Part shown: piece after piece, positions 31,706-40,136 of the stretch
How positions within the stretch are numbered: the stretch's first letter is position 1
How the letters are laid out: each line of letters starts with the position of its first letter
Assembly (NCBI RefSeq): GCF_024436415.1
Contig: NZ_JAFMZQ010000003.1
Span: forward strand, 59,063-123,062
Direction of reading: 5' to 3'
Length of the DNA stretch: 64,000 nt
Origin: Pedobacter deserti
GTDB taxonomy: Bacteria; Bacteroidota; Bacteroidia; Sphingobacteriales; Sphingobacteriaceae
The notes under the pieces: model-generated
Databases searched by the model: none
Told to the model about the DNA's origin: nothing
Seen by the model: the letters and a program-made list of their open reading frames with translations, nothing else
Made by a program: the position numbers and the translations under genes

Positions 31706-33235
31706 ATGAATACTAATAAAAAGGTCGTGCTTCTAATCCTGGATGGATGGGGATATGGAAAAAGAGATCATTCCGACGCAGCTTTTGTTGCAAATACACC
31801 GTTCTTTGACAGTCTGCAGGAGAAATATCCTCATTCCAAATTGGAAGCCTCAGGAGAAGCGGTTGGCTTGCCTGCAGGACAGATGGGTAATTCTGAAGTA
31901 GGTCATATGAACTTGGGCGCAGGCAGAATTGTGTACCAGGAACTGGGCAGAATTAATAAGGCTATAAGCGACAGAACATTGCACGCTAATGAGGTTTTAT
32001 TGGATGCATTCCATTATGCCAAGGTAAACAACAAGGCTGTTCATTTTATCGGTTTGTTGTCAGATGGAGGAGTACATGCTCATATTAACCATCTTAAAGC
32101 GCTTTGTGACGCTGCCGACGAGCAGCATCTTGAAAACGTTTTTATCCATGCGTTCCTGGATGGCAGAGATACTGACCCTAACTCAGGAAAGGGCTTCGTT
32201 ACGGATCTTTCCGAGCATTTGTCTCAGAGGAATTCGAACGCGAAACTTGCCAGTGTAGTGGGTCGCTACTTCGCGATGGACCGGGACAACCGCTGGGAGC
32301 GAATCCGTATTGCCTATGATATGCTTACAAAGGGCATCGGCCAACACACCAATGACGTGCTCGGTGCTATTACTGCCTCATACGAAAAGGGCGTAACAGA
32401 TGAATTTGTACAACCAATAGTTATAACAGCACCTGATTTGCGTCCGGTTGCCACCATCCAGCCCGACGATGTGGTAATTTGTTTTAATTACAGAACAGAC
32501 CGTGGCCGCGAAATTACTTCGGCGCTTTGTCAGACAGATTATCTTGACTTTGATATGCATTGTATGAAGCTGCATTATGTAACGATGACGAGTTACGATG
32601 AGAGCTTCAGGAACGTTAATGTTATTTTTAGAAAAGACGACCTCTCGCTTACACTGGGCGAAGTTTTGGAGCAAAACCAAAAACGGCAGATCCGCATTGC
32701 TGAAACGGAAAAATATCCTCACGTTACGTTCTTTTTCTCGGGCGGACGTGAAAAAGAGTTTGACGGAGAGAAGCGTATCCTTATCCCCTCTCCGAAGGTG
32801 GCTACCTACGACCTGCAACCTGAGATGAGCGCAGATGGAATTGCTGATGCAATTTGCTTAGAGCTGGTGACTGGCTGGCCTGATTTCGTTTGTCTGAATT
32901 TTGCAAATCCGGATATGGTAGGCCATACAGGTGTTTTTGAGGCTGTGGTAAAGGCGGTAGAAACTGCAGACCGTTGTATGGAGCGCGTGGTGACAACAGG
33001 CGTTGCGCATGGGTATTCTTTCATCATTTTAGCCGATCATGGCAATTCTGAATTTATGGTTAACGAGGATGGCTCTGTAAACACCGCCCATACTACTAAT
33101 TTGGTGCCGTGCATCTTAATTGATGATGATTACCATTCAGTTGCGGACGGAAAATTAGGCGACATCGCGCCCACCGTTCTGAAAATTATGGGTATTGCCA
33201 AGCCTGAGGTAATGACCGGGACGAGTCTTGTTTAA
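31706..33235 (+). CDS. gpmI: Cofactor-independent phosphoglycerate mutase
   Basis: A 509-residue manganese enzyme of the alkaline phosphatase superfamily interconverting 3- and 2-phosphoglycerate in glycolysis. ATG 31706 gives MNTNKKVVLLILDGWGYG, with metal-binding Asp13. The phosphorylated Ser63 lies in MGNSEVGHMNLG. Later metal-site blocks are DGRDTDPNSGKG, NPDMVGHTG and ADHGNSE. Length is normal. Its stop codon overlaps the ATG of the following lipoprotein gene (TAATG), so the two are translationally coupled. Confidence 0.95.
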   Translation: MNTNKKVVLLILDGWGYGKRDHSDAAFVANTPFFDSLQEKYPHSKLEASGEAVGLPAGQMGNSEVGHMNLGAGRIVYQELGRINKAISDRTLHANEVLLDAFHYAKVNNKAVHFIGLLSDGGVHAHINHLKALCDAADEQHLENVFIHAFLDGRDTDPNSGKGFVTDLSEHLSQRNSNAKLASVVGRYFAMDRDNRWERIRIAYDMLTKGIGQHTNDVLGAITASYEKGVTDEFVQPIVITAPDLRPVATIQPDDVVICFNYRTDRGREITSALCQTDYLDFDMHCMKLHYVTMTSYDESFRNVNVIFRKDDLSLTLGEVLEQNQKRQIRIAETEKYPHVTFFFSGGREKEFDGEKRILIPSPKVATYDLQPEMSADGIADAICLELVTGWPDFVCLNFANPDMVGHTGVFEAVVKAVETADRCMERVVTTGVAHGYSFIILADHGNSEFMVNEDGSVNTAHTTNLVPCILIDDDYHSVADGKLGDIAPTVLKIMGIAKPEVMTGTSLV

Positions 33236-33777
33236 TGAAGCCTGCTTCCAAAATACTTTGTTTACTGATTGTTACCTTATCTGCTTGTACCAGCGAACCG
33301 AAGGAGGTATTAAGAGGCGAGTATTTCGACCTAGCGGGTTATCTGCATAAAGAGGCCAGGCAATTATCATCAACCGTACGGAGAGCCAAAAAAACCGTAG
33401 GTATTGATGGTAGCTATGAGACAAAGGAATTGCAAATCACAGATTGGGAAGAGGAGCTTGCCCCTTTCATCGATGCCGACATCAATAAGGCTGCATGGAG
33501 GGGAAAGTTTAGGGAAGTTAAGGATACGAATAAGGTTTCTTACGTGTCGGAAGACACAAAGATACCGGTTAAGGAGCTTTCAGTTTCGTTCGAAAACAAT
33601 GCGATAAATGCGATTTCTATAGTACTTAAAACGGATAATATATTGTATTCATCGTACGACAGCCTGCGGTTCTTCCCCGATAGTCTCTATGAGATCAGAC
33701 GGGTTCAAAAAATTAACATGCTGGGACAAAAAGTTTACACGGTTCGCGCCTCCTTAAAAAAAAGCAAAGCGGAATAA
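33235..33777 (+). CDS. Hypothetical lipoprotein (180 residues)
   Basis: An exported lipoprotein with signal MKPASKILCLLIVTLSAC and lipidation at Cys18. The mature part is a mixed alpha/beta domain with conserved-looking acidic stretches (ITDWEEELAPFIDADINK) and Tyr/Ser-rich strands; I recognise no named family. Its ATG shares an A with the gpmI stop (TAATG), so it is cotranscribed with gpmI. That link is probably positional rather than functional, as the product is in the envelope. It converges with the TPR gene at 33781. Confidence 0.75.
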   Translation: MKPASKILCLLIVTLSACTSEPKEVLRGEYFDLAGYLHKEARQLSSTVRRAKKTVGIDGSYETKELQITDWEEELAPFIDADINKAAWRGKFREVKDTNKVSYVSEDTKIPVKELSVSFENNAINAISIVLKTDNILYSSYDSLRFFPDSLYEIRRVQKINMLGQKVYTVRASLKKSKAE

Positions 33778-33780
33778 TTG

Positions 33781-34407
33781 CTATTTTAAACTGGCTATTT
33801 GTGCCTTTACGTAATCTACCAGTGAAACGATGTCTTTACGTTGAGGCTGGATCAGGAGGATTTTATTAAAGTCAGAAATTGAGTTATTAAACAAGGCAAG
33901 GCATCCTGCTTTGTCGGACGACCGCTTGATCTTGTAGGACTTATAAATTGCATAGTCCTTATAGGCAAGTCCCCTGTTTTGGAGAAGTTGCGGATCTTCT
34001 TCTCCGTTTATTTCTATTGCTTTGCTGAAATCTTTTATAGACGCCAGATAGAAGCCTTCCCGCAATTGATTCGAGGACTCTTTAGGGTCGTTTGCAACGT
34101 TTAGCCGTGCTTTGCCACGATAGTAGTACGCGGAATAATCGCTTGGCTTCACATTAATAAACCGGGAATATGCGGATATGGCGTGATCAAAGTTGCCGCA
34201 TTGATAATACGAGTAACCAAGCATTTTTAAAATGTTAGCATTGCTGGGGTCTTTTGCCTCCGCCTTTTCCAGCTGCGTTACCGCTGCCTTATAGTCGCCC
34301 TTCAACATGGCGCGCATTGCTAATCTATCGTAATTATTCGCTTGACTGAGGGCAGCACTGCTGGAACTTAGCAGAAGTATAAACACAGCCAGTTTTAAAT
34401 GATTCAT
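33781..34407 (-). CDS. Tetratricopeptide repeat protein, exported
   Basis: A 208-residue protein with a signal peptide (residues 1-22, ending AALSQA) and about four TPR units (for example AVTQLEKAEAKDPSNANILKMLGYSYYQCGNFDHAISAYSRFI). Such proteins are scaffolds for protein-protein contacts in the periplasm. The C-terminal part (DKAGCLALFNNSISDFNKILLIQP) is a degenerate repeat. It stands alone, converging with the lipoprotein gene with a 3-base gap. An exact -7 box lies 34 bases upstream. Partner unknown. Confidence 0.85.
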   Translation of the reverse strand: MNHLKLAVFILLLSSSSAALSQANNYDRLAMRAMLKGDYKAAVTQLEKAEAKDPSNANILKMLGYSYYQCGNFDHAISAYSRFINVKPSDYSAYYYRGKARLNVANDPKESSNQLREGFYLASIKDFSKAIEINGEEDPQLLQNRGLAYKDYAIYKSYKIKRSSDKAGCLALFNNSISDFNKILLIQPQRKDIVSLVDYVKAQIASLK

Positions 34408-34441
34408 CTTTTTATGTTAAAAACTATCCCACATGTACAAG

Positions 34442-34449
34442 CAAAGTTA
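34442..34449 (-). promoter_or_regulatory. -7 promoter element of the TPR protein gene
   Basis: TAACTTTG on the minus strand is an exact TAnnTTTG match, ending 34 bases before ATG 34407. Confidence 0.5.
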
Positions 34450-34508
34450 TAATTATTTGCGACTTTTCCTTTGCCTCTTCAATGTTATAACGGCAATTGG
34501 AGGGAATT

Positions 34509-34592
34509 ATGACTGACGATAAGTTAATAGCTGACTTTTTATCCGATAATTATACGTATCCCCTTTTTGGCATAGGAGTTGAAATCCTGTAA
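34509..34592 (+). CDS. Possible 27-residue small protein upstream of lon
   Basis: An ATG frame preceded by GGAGGG (34499-34504) encodes 27 residues beginning MTDDKLIADFLSDNY and ending FGIGVEIL. Its stop forms TAATG with a further 18-residue frame (34592-34648) that ends 18 bases before lon. These lie in the 259-base gap between the TPR and lon genes. No family is recognised; they may be leader peptides or chance frames. Confidence 0.25.
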   Translation: MTDDKLIADFLSDNYTYPLFGIGVEIL

Positions 34593-34666
34593 TGGGCAGC
34601 GGAGACTACTGTTTTAATAAGACGGGGCTGTCACAATGTCGTTTTTAAATTTTAGAGGACCCATTA

Positions 34667-37150
34667 ATGAGCATACTGGACCAATTTGACTTTTCCCAAG
34701 CATTACCTATTATAAATGAAGATACGGAATTTTTCCCCCTTATGTCGCAACAGGATGAAGACGACATGAACAATGAGGAGACGCCCGATATCTTACCAAT
34801 TCTGCCTTTGAGAAATACCGTGCTGTTTCCCGGCGTGGTTATCCCTATCACGGTGGGGAGAGATAAATCTATAAAACTTATCAGGGAAGCTTACAAGGGT
34901 GACAGGACGATTGGCGTAGTGTCTCAGCGCGATACAACCATTGAAGATCCAACCTTTGAGCAATTGAATACGGTGGGCACCGTAGCCCACATTATAAAGA
35001 TGTTGCAAATGCCTGATGGCAATACGACAGTAATCATTCAGGGCAAGCAACGGTTTCGCCTGGTAGAACCGGTGCAACTTGAACCATATATAAAAGTAAC
35101 CATCAGCCGCTTCCAGGAATCGAAGCCGAAGGAGGACAAGGAGTTTAAGGCGCTCGTGGCATCGATTAAAGAAATGTCCGCACAGATCATTCAGCTTTCA
35201 CCTAATATTCCGAGCGAAGCGGGCATTGCGCTGAAAAACATTGAAAGCACTTCATTTCTGATCAATTTCATATCCTCCAATATGAACGCCGATGTTTCGG
35301 ACAAACAGAAAATGCTTGAGATGGGCAACCTTCGGGAACGTGCGACCATGGTTATGGAATTGCTTACTCTTGAGTTGCAGATGCTGGAACTCAAAAATCA
35401 GATACAATCAAAAGTACGTACTGATCTGGATAAGCAACAAAGGGATTATTTTTTAAATCAGCAGCTAAAAACCATACAGGAGGAACTTGGGGGAAACTCA
35501 TCAGATCTGGAGTTTGAGGCCCTTCAGGCACGGGCTAAGAAAAAGAAATGGGCTGCACCAGTGGGGCAACACTTTAATAAAGAGCTCGAAAAACTAGGCC
35601 GGATGAATCCTGCCGCTCCGGATTACTCGGTCACTTTAAATTATCTTGAATTATTGCTGGATTTGCCCTGGAACGACTTCACCAAAGATAATTTCGACTT
35701 GAAACGGGCTCAGCGCATCCTGGACAAAGATCATTTCGGGCTGGAAAAGGTAAAGAAGAGAATTATAGAGTATTTGGCGGTACTTAAATTGAAACGGGAT
35801 ATGAAAGCGCCGATCATTTGCCTTGTGGGCCCTCCGGGAGTTGGAAAGACTTCTCTGGGAAAGTCTATCGCTAAAGCGCTTAACAGAAAATATGTGAGAA
35901 TGGCACTAGGTGGCGTGCGTGATGAAGCGGAGATACGTGGCCACAGGAAAACCTATATCGGAGCGATGCCCGGACGCATTATCCAGTCGATAAAGAAGGC
36001 CGGAGCAGCTAATCCTGTGTTTGTGCTGGACGAAATAGACAAGGTTGGATCCGACTTTCGGGGCGACCCTTCTTCTGCATTGCTTGAGGTTCTGGATCCT
36101 GAGCAAAATGCTGCGTTTAACGATCATTACGTCGAGACTGAATATGACCTGTCTAACGTTTTGTTTATCGCTACGGCCAACTCGTTAAGCTCTATTCAGC
36201 CTGCATTACTGGATCGTATGGAGATCATTGAGGTAAATGGCTATACCATTGAAGAGAAAGTGCAGATTGCAAAAAAATATCTTTTGCCTAAGCAGAAAGA
36301 GCAGCACGGCATACAGACTAAGGATATCGTCCTTAAAAATTCTCTTATTGAGCGGGTTATTGAGGATTATACCCGGGAGTCGGGTGTCCGTGGGCTGGAA
36401 AAGAAGATCGGCGCTCTTGTTCGCGGGGTTGCAACAAAGATTGCTATGGAAGAGAAGTACGAGCCGTCCCTGACAATAAGTGATGTGGAAAGGATCTTAG
36501 GCGCGCCTGTTTACGATAAAGACCTTTACGAAGGTAATGAAGTAGCCGGGGTGGTGACCGGCCTGGCCTGGACACAAGTAGGCGGAGATATTTTGTATAT
36601 CGAAGCAAGCCTGAGCCCGGGTAAAGGTAAACTCACTTTAACGGGTAACCTGGGTGATGTAATGAAAGAATCTGCCATCATAGCCTTAGCCTACTTACGT
36701 GCACACGCCAGGCTTTTTGATATAGACTACAGGTTGTTTGACCACTGGGACGTACATGTGCACGTACCGGCGGGTGCAACTCCGAAAGATGGCCCGTCGG
36801 CCGGGATCACCATGCTTACTGCGCTTACCTCTGCTTTTACGCAGCGTAAGGTAAAACCGAACCTGGCTATGACAGGCGAGATAACGCTGAGAGGAAAGGT
36901 TTTGCCCGTTGGTGGTATCAAGGAGAAAATCCTGGCGGCAAAACGCGCGAACATAAAAGATGTCATTTTATGTGTTTCTAACCGCAAGGATATTTTGGAA
37001 ATTAAAGAGGATTATATCAAAGACCTGAATTTTCAATATGTAACGGATATGCGCGAGGTAATTAATCTGGCCCTCACTAAGGAGAAAGTAAAAAATCCGC
37101 AGGATTTGAGTATTATTGCGCTGGACCAGCCTGCTATTAACCTACCATAA
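34667..37150 (+). CDS. lon: ATP-dependent protease Lon
   Basis: An 827-residue AAA+ serine protease that degrades damaged and regulatory proteins in the cytoplasm. The N-terminal LON substrate-binding domain covers about residues 40-235, followed by a coiled-coil region. The Walker A motif GPPGVGKT is at 388-395, with Walker B FVLDEIDKVG downstream. The protease domain has the catalytic dyad Ser711 (DGPSAGIT) and Lys754 (GGIKEKIL), with the 43-residue spacing of E. coli Lon. TAAATTTT at 34646-34653 is a 7/8 -7 match; no CIRCE element was seen. Confidence 0.97.
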   Translation: MSILDQFDFSQALPIINEDTEFFPLMSQQDEDDMNNEETPDILPILPLRNTVLFPGVVIPITVGRDKSIKLIREAYKGDRTIGVVSQRDTTIEDPTFEQLNTVGTVAHIIKMLQMPDGNTTVIIQGKQRFRLVEPVQLEPYIKVTISRFQESKPKEDKEFKALVASIKEMSAQIIQLSPNIPSEAGIALKNIESTSFLINFISSNMNADVSDKQKMLEMGNLRERATMVMELLTLELQMLELKNQIQSKVRTDLDKQQRDYFLNQQLKTIQEELGGNSSDLEFEALQARAKKKKWAAPVGQHFNKELEKLGRMNPAAPDYSVTLNYLELLLDLPWNDFTKDNFDLKRAQRILDKDHFGLEKVKKRIIEYLAVLKLKRDMKAPIICLVGPPGVGKTSLGKSIAKALNRKYVRMALGGVRDEAEIRGHRKTYIGAMPGRIIQSIKKAGAANPVFVLDEIDKVGSDFRGDPSSALLEVLDPEQNAAFNDHYVETEYDLSNVLFIATANSLSSIQPALLDRMEIIEVNGYTIEEKVQIAKKYLLPKQKEQHGIQTKDIVLKNSLIERVIEDYTRESGVRGLEKKIGALVRGVATKIAMEEKYEPSLTISDVERILGAPVYDKDLYEGNEVAGVVTGLAWTQVGGDILYIEASLSPGKGKLTLTGNLGDVMKESAIIALAYLRAHARLFDIDYRLFDHWDVHVHVPAGATPKDGPSAGITMLTALTSAFTQRKVKPNLAMTGEITLRGKVLPVGGIKEKILAAKRANIKDVILCVSNRKDILEIKEDYIKDLNFQYVTDMREVINLALTKEKVKNPQDLSIIALDQPAINLP

Positions 37151-37174
37151 AGATGGGTGTACGGAATAAAAAAT

Positions 37175-38125
37175 ATGATGATTAAAACCGGGTTCTCTGT
37201 TTTTTTATTACTGATACAGGCGGCGTACTGTTATTCCCAGTCTTACAGGAATGAGTTCGGGTTTCGCAGCGAAAATGATTCTTACCTCGGACAAGGCTCC
37301 GACCGTTATTACACCAATGGACTATTTCTGTATTATCGCCACGCCGGGAATCCGGAAAAACTGATTGAGAACGTAGAAAAGAAAGTCTTTGAAATTACGG
37401 CAGGACAGCGTATATATAACCCGTTTTCCGGATATGCGCCAGATCCGGCTAAACATGACCGTCCTTTCGCTGGCTATCTATACGCTGGAGCTGCTCTTCA
37501 CTGGTTGTATGCAGCAGAATCGTCTTTAAAAGCATCAGTGGAAGTTGGCACCATCGGACCAAACTCATTGGGAGAAGATGGACAGGATCTTCTGCATCGG
37601 ACAATTGGCTTCTATCGTTTATCAGGATGGGATTATCAGATCAGTAACGAAGCGACTGTCAATCTGGCTGCGCGGTATACCCGTTTGCTGCACAGGGCAG
37701 CGAATCAGCATACCGACTTTTTGCTGGATGGGTATGTAAATGCAGGCACACTCCGTAATGACGCAGCGGCAGCGATTGTTTTTAGAGCCGGTAGGATTAA
37801 TCAATTGTTTAATTCAGGTTATAACGATGCCGTTGTTGGTGAATCCGGAACAACGAAACTGACAAATAGGGAGTTATATTTTTATGCTAAACCGCAGCTG
37901 AATTACGTGGTATTCGACGCCACTGTGCAAGGTGGCATTTTTAATAATGACAGCCCCGTTGTTTTTGACGTTAAACCACTGGTATTTACGCAGCAGCTGG
38001 GTTTTAGCTATAATTCGCCGCGATTTACGTTTGACTTCAGCGTTTTCTTTAAAACGAAGGAGATTGAAAGCACGGCAAAGGCCCACCAATATGGCGCTGT
38101 GTCTGCTTCATACCGGTTTAATTAG
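37175..38125 (+). CDS. LpxR-like lipid A deacylase (DUF2219 outer-membrane protein)
   Basis: A 316-residue outer-membrane beta-barrel related to LpxR, which removes the 3'-acyloxyacyl chain of lipid A. A signal peptide covers about residues 1-20 (FSVFLLLIQAAYCYSQ). The family N-terminal block EFGFRSENDSYLGQGSDRYYTNGLFLYYRH holds the conserved Asn/Asp metal-site residues, followed by HDRPFAGYLYAG. The C-terminus ends in alternating strands typical of a barrel (GAVSASYRFN). ATG 37175 is preferred to the in-frame GTG 37157. It lies 24 bases after lon and 11 before cmk. Confidence 0.82.
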   Translation: MMIKTGFSVFLLLIQAAYCYSQSYRNEFGFRSENDSYLGQGSDRYYTNGLFLYYRHAGNPEKLIENVEKKVFEITAGQRIYNPFSGYAPDPAKHDRPFAGYLYAGAALHWLYAAESSLKASVEVGTIGPNSLGEDGQDLLHRTIGFYRLSGWDYQISNEATVNLAARYTRLLHRAANQHTDFLLDGYVNAGTLRNDAAAAIVFRAGRINQLFNSGYNDAVVGESGTTKLTNRELYFYAKPQLNYVVFDATVQGGIFNNDSPVVFDVKPLVFTQQLGFSYNSPRFTFDFSVFFKTKEIESTAKAHQYGAVSASYRFN

Positions 38126-38136
38126 AAGTATTTTGC

Positions 38137-38817
38137 ATGAGAACGAACCTTATCATTGCTATTGATGGATATTCGTCTTGCGGTAAAAGCACCTTAGCCA
38201 AGGCGTTAGCAAAACGGCTTAATTTTATTTATATCGACAGCGGGGCGATGTACCGTGCCGTTACACTGTTCTTTTTGAGGAACAATGTCGACGTTGCCGA
38301 CTTAGCACAGGTACAGAACGCGCTCGGGGAAATTGAGATCAACTTTCATTCTCGGGATTATGATTCGCATATCTCGTTGAACGGAGAAGACGTTTCCGAA
38401 GAAATCCGCGGCATGCGTGTTTCTGAAAGTGTTAGCGAAGTCTCAGCGCATAAAGCTGTGCGAAACGAAATGGTGAAGCAGCAACAGCGGATGGGGAAAT
38501 TTAAGAATGTTGTGATGGACGGGCGTGATATTGGAACCACCGTATTCCCAGATGCGCAACTTAAGCTCTTTATGACAGCCGACCCAAAGGTGAGAGCGGA
38601 ACGAAGGTATCGTGAAATGCAGGCCAAAGGCGACACGGAGACTACCCTGGAGGAGGTATTTGAAAATCTTGCGCACCGCGATTATGCAGATACAACGAGG
38701 GCAGAAAGTCCGCTTACACGAGCTCAGGATGCTGTTATTCTGGACAACACCACAATGACTGAAAAAGAACAGCTTGAATTTGCGTTAGAAGAGGTACACA
38801 AGCATTTTCCGGTTTAA
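38137..38817 (+). CDS. cmk: Cytidylate kinase
   Basis: A 226-residue enzyme phosphorylating CMP and dCMP. The P-loop is GYSSCGKST at residues 11-19, and the CMP-binding DSGAMYRAVTLFF block follows at about 36. VVMDGRDIGTTVFPDA and the LID-region RAERRYREMQAKG complete the signature. Length is normal. The start is 11 bases after the LpxR-like gene. Confidence 0.95.
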   Translation: MRTNLIIAIDGYSSCGKSTLAKALAKRLNFIYIDSGAMYRAVTLFFLRNNVDVADLAQVQNALGEIEINFHSRDYDSHISLNGEDVSEEIRGMRVSESVSEVSAHKAVRNEMVKQQQRMGKFKNVVMDGRDIGTTVFPDAQLKLFMTADPKVRAERRYREMQAKGDTETTLEEVFENLAHRDYADTTRAESPLTRAQDAVILDNTTMTEKEQLEFALEEVHKHFPV

Positions 38818-38905
38818 TATCTAAGTAGTATTAATCACTTCCGCTTTTTTTTGCAAAGCTTTAGTTACACAGCCGCAACCGGTTTAAACATTACATTTCG
38901 ATGGT

Positions 38906-38929
38906 TTATCTCTAGCAGTCTATAGATAA
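38906..38929. promoter_or_regulatory. Operator-like palindrome in the RND efflux promoter
   Basis: TTATCTCTAG and CTATAGATAA are 10-bp arms around CAGT with one mismatch, 24 bp overall. The right arm overlaps TAATTTCG (38927-38934), a 7/8 -7 element, and the left arm covers the expected -33 region. This is the size and position expected for a TetR-type repressor site. Confidence 0.5.
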
Positions 38930-38967
38930 TTTCGCGTTCTAATTTAGAATCTCAAAAACTGCAATTG

Positions 38968-40128
38968 ATGAAAAAGTTAAATTTCTGTCTATCACTGAGT
39001 ATTCCGGCGCTACTACTTTTGGCCAGTTGCGGCAATAGCGGTCAGGACAAAGGTGATGCGAAAGCTGGTTCTCTCCCCTCCTATCCGGTATTTTCTGTGG
39101 AAGCGAAGTCCACTTCCTTAGAGACAGAATATCCAGCTACACTGGAAGGTGTGCAAAATGTGGATATCAGGGCCAAGGTAGACGGCTTTATCGACAAGAT
39201 TTACATCGACGAGGGCGCGACAGTCAAGAAAGGACAGTTACTCTTCTCGATTAATGCGCCCCAATATGAACAGATTGTCCGAACTGCCGGAGCAGCCATC
39301 AGCAGTGCAGAGGCTGACGTTAACGCGGCGCAACTACAGGTTAACAAGACAAAGCCTCTGGTTGAGAAAGATATCATAAGTAAATATGATCTGGAAGCTG
39401 CGCAACTCACGCTACAAAGTAGACGGGCAGCCCTGGCCCAGGCGAAAGCAGAGTTGGCAAATGCAAAAACAAACTTAAGTTACACAAAGATATTGAGCCC
39501 CGTAAGCGGGGTGGTGGGGAGCATCCCATTTAAAGAAGGCAGTCTTGTAGGTCCCTCAAATAGTCAGCCTCTCACAACGGTTTCAGATATTTCCAGAATC
39601 TATGCCTATTTCTCCATGAATGAGAAGCAGCTCCTGGACTTTACACGCGACACTAAGGGTACGAGTGTTGAAAGCAAGATTAAAAGCATCCCCCCTGTTA
39701 CCTTAACCCTGGCAGACGGAACAACTTTCCCTGAAACCGGCAAAATTGAATCTATTAACGGGTTGATAAACACAGGTACCGGATCGGCCAGTCTGAGGGC
39801 GACTTTCAGTAACCAGGCAATGCTATTAAAAACAGGCGCCAGTGCCTCTGTACGCATTCCAAAGCATCTTGAAAACGCCATATTGGTTCCGCAGAAATCG
39901 ACTATGGATTTACAGGGTAAGAAGTTCGTTTACCTGGTAGATGCAAAGGGAACTGTAACACAAACGGAAATCGAGATCATGGAGGTTACCAGTGGTGACT
40001 TCTATGTGGTTACAAAAGGACTTAAACCTGGCGACCACCTGGTGCTGGAAGGTTTCCAGTCTCTTAAGAACGGCGCTCAGATTAAACCAGAGATGCAGAA
40101 TTCGGACGTGGTGTACACCGGAATTTAG
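38968..40128 (+). CDS. RND efflux periplasmic adaptor (AcrA-like), lipoprotein
   Basis: A 386-residue membrane fusion protein joining the inner-membrane pump to the outer-membrane channel. A lipoprotein signal ends LLASC with the lipidated Cys21. Order: beta-barrel strand, lipoyl half (VDIRAKVDGFIDKIYIDEGATVKKGQLLF), alpha-hairpin coiled coil (about residues 95-155, with AEADVNAAQLQVNKTKPLV), second lipoyl half (SPVSGVVGSIPFKEGSLVG), barrel and membrane-proximal domain. ATG 38968 follows a TTG also in frame. It is the first gene of an adaptor-pump-channel operon with the palindrome 38906-38929 in its promoter. Confidence 0.93.
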   Translation: MKKLNFCLSLSIPALLLLASCGNSGQDKGDAKAGSLPSYPVFSVEAKSTSLETEYPATLEGVQNVDIRAKVDGFIDKIYIDEGATVKKGQLLFSINAPQYEQIVRTAGAAISSAEADVNAAQLQVNKTKPLVEKDIISKYDLEAAQLTLQSRRAALAQAKAELANAKTNLSYTKILSPVSGVVGSIPFKEGSLVGPSNSQPLTTVSDISRIYAYFSMNEKQLLDFTRDTKGTSVESKIKSIPPVTLTLADGTTFPETGKIESINGLINTGTGSASLRATFSNQAMLLKTGASASVRIPKHLENAILVPQKSTMDLQGKKFVYLVDAKGTVTQTEIEIMEVTSGDFYVVTKGLKPGDHLVLEGFQSLKNGAQIKPEMQNSDVVYTGI

Positions 40129-40136
40129 AAGTAATT

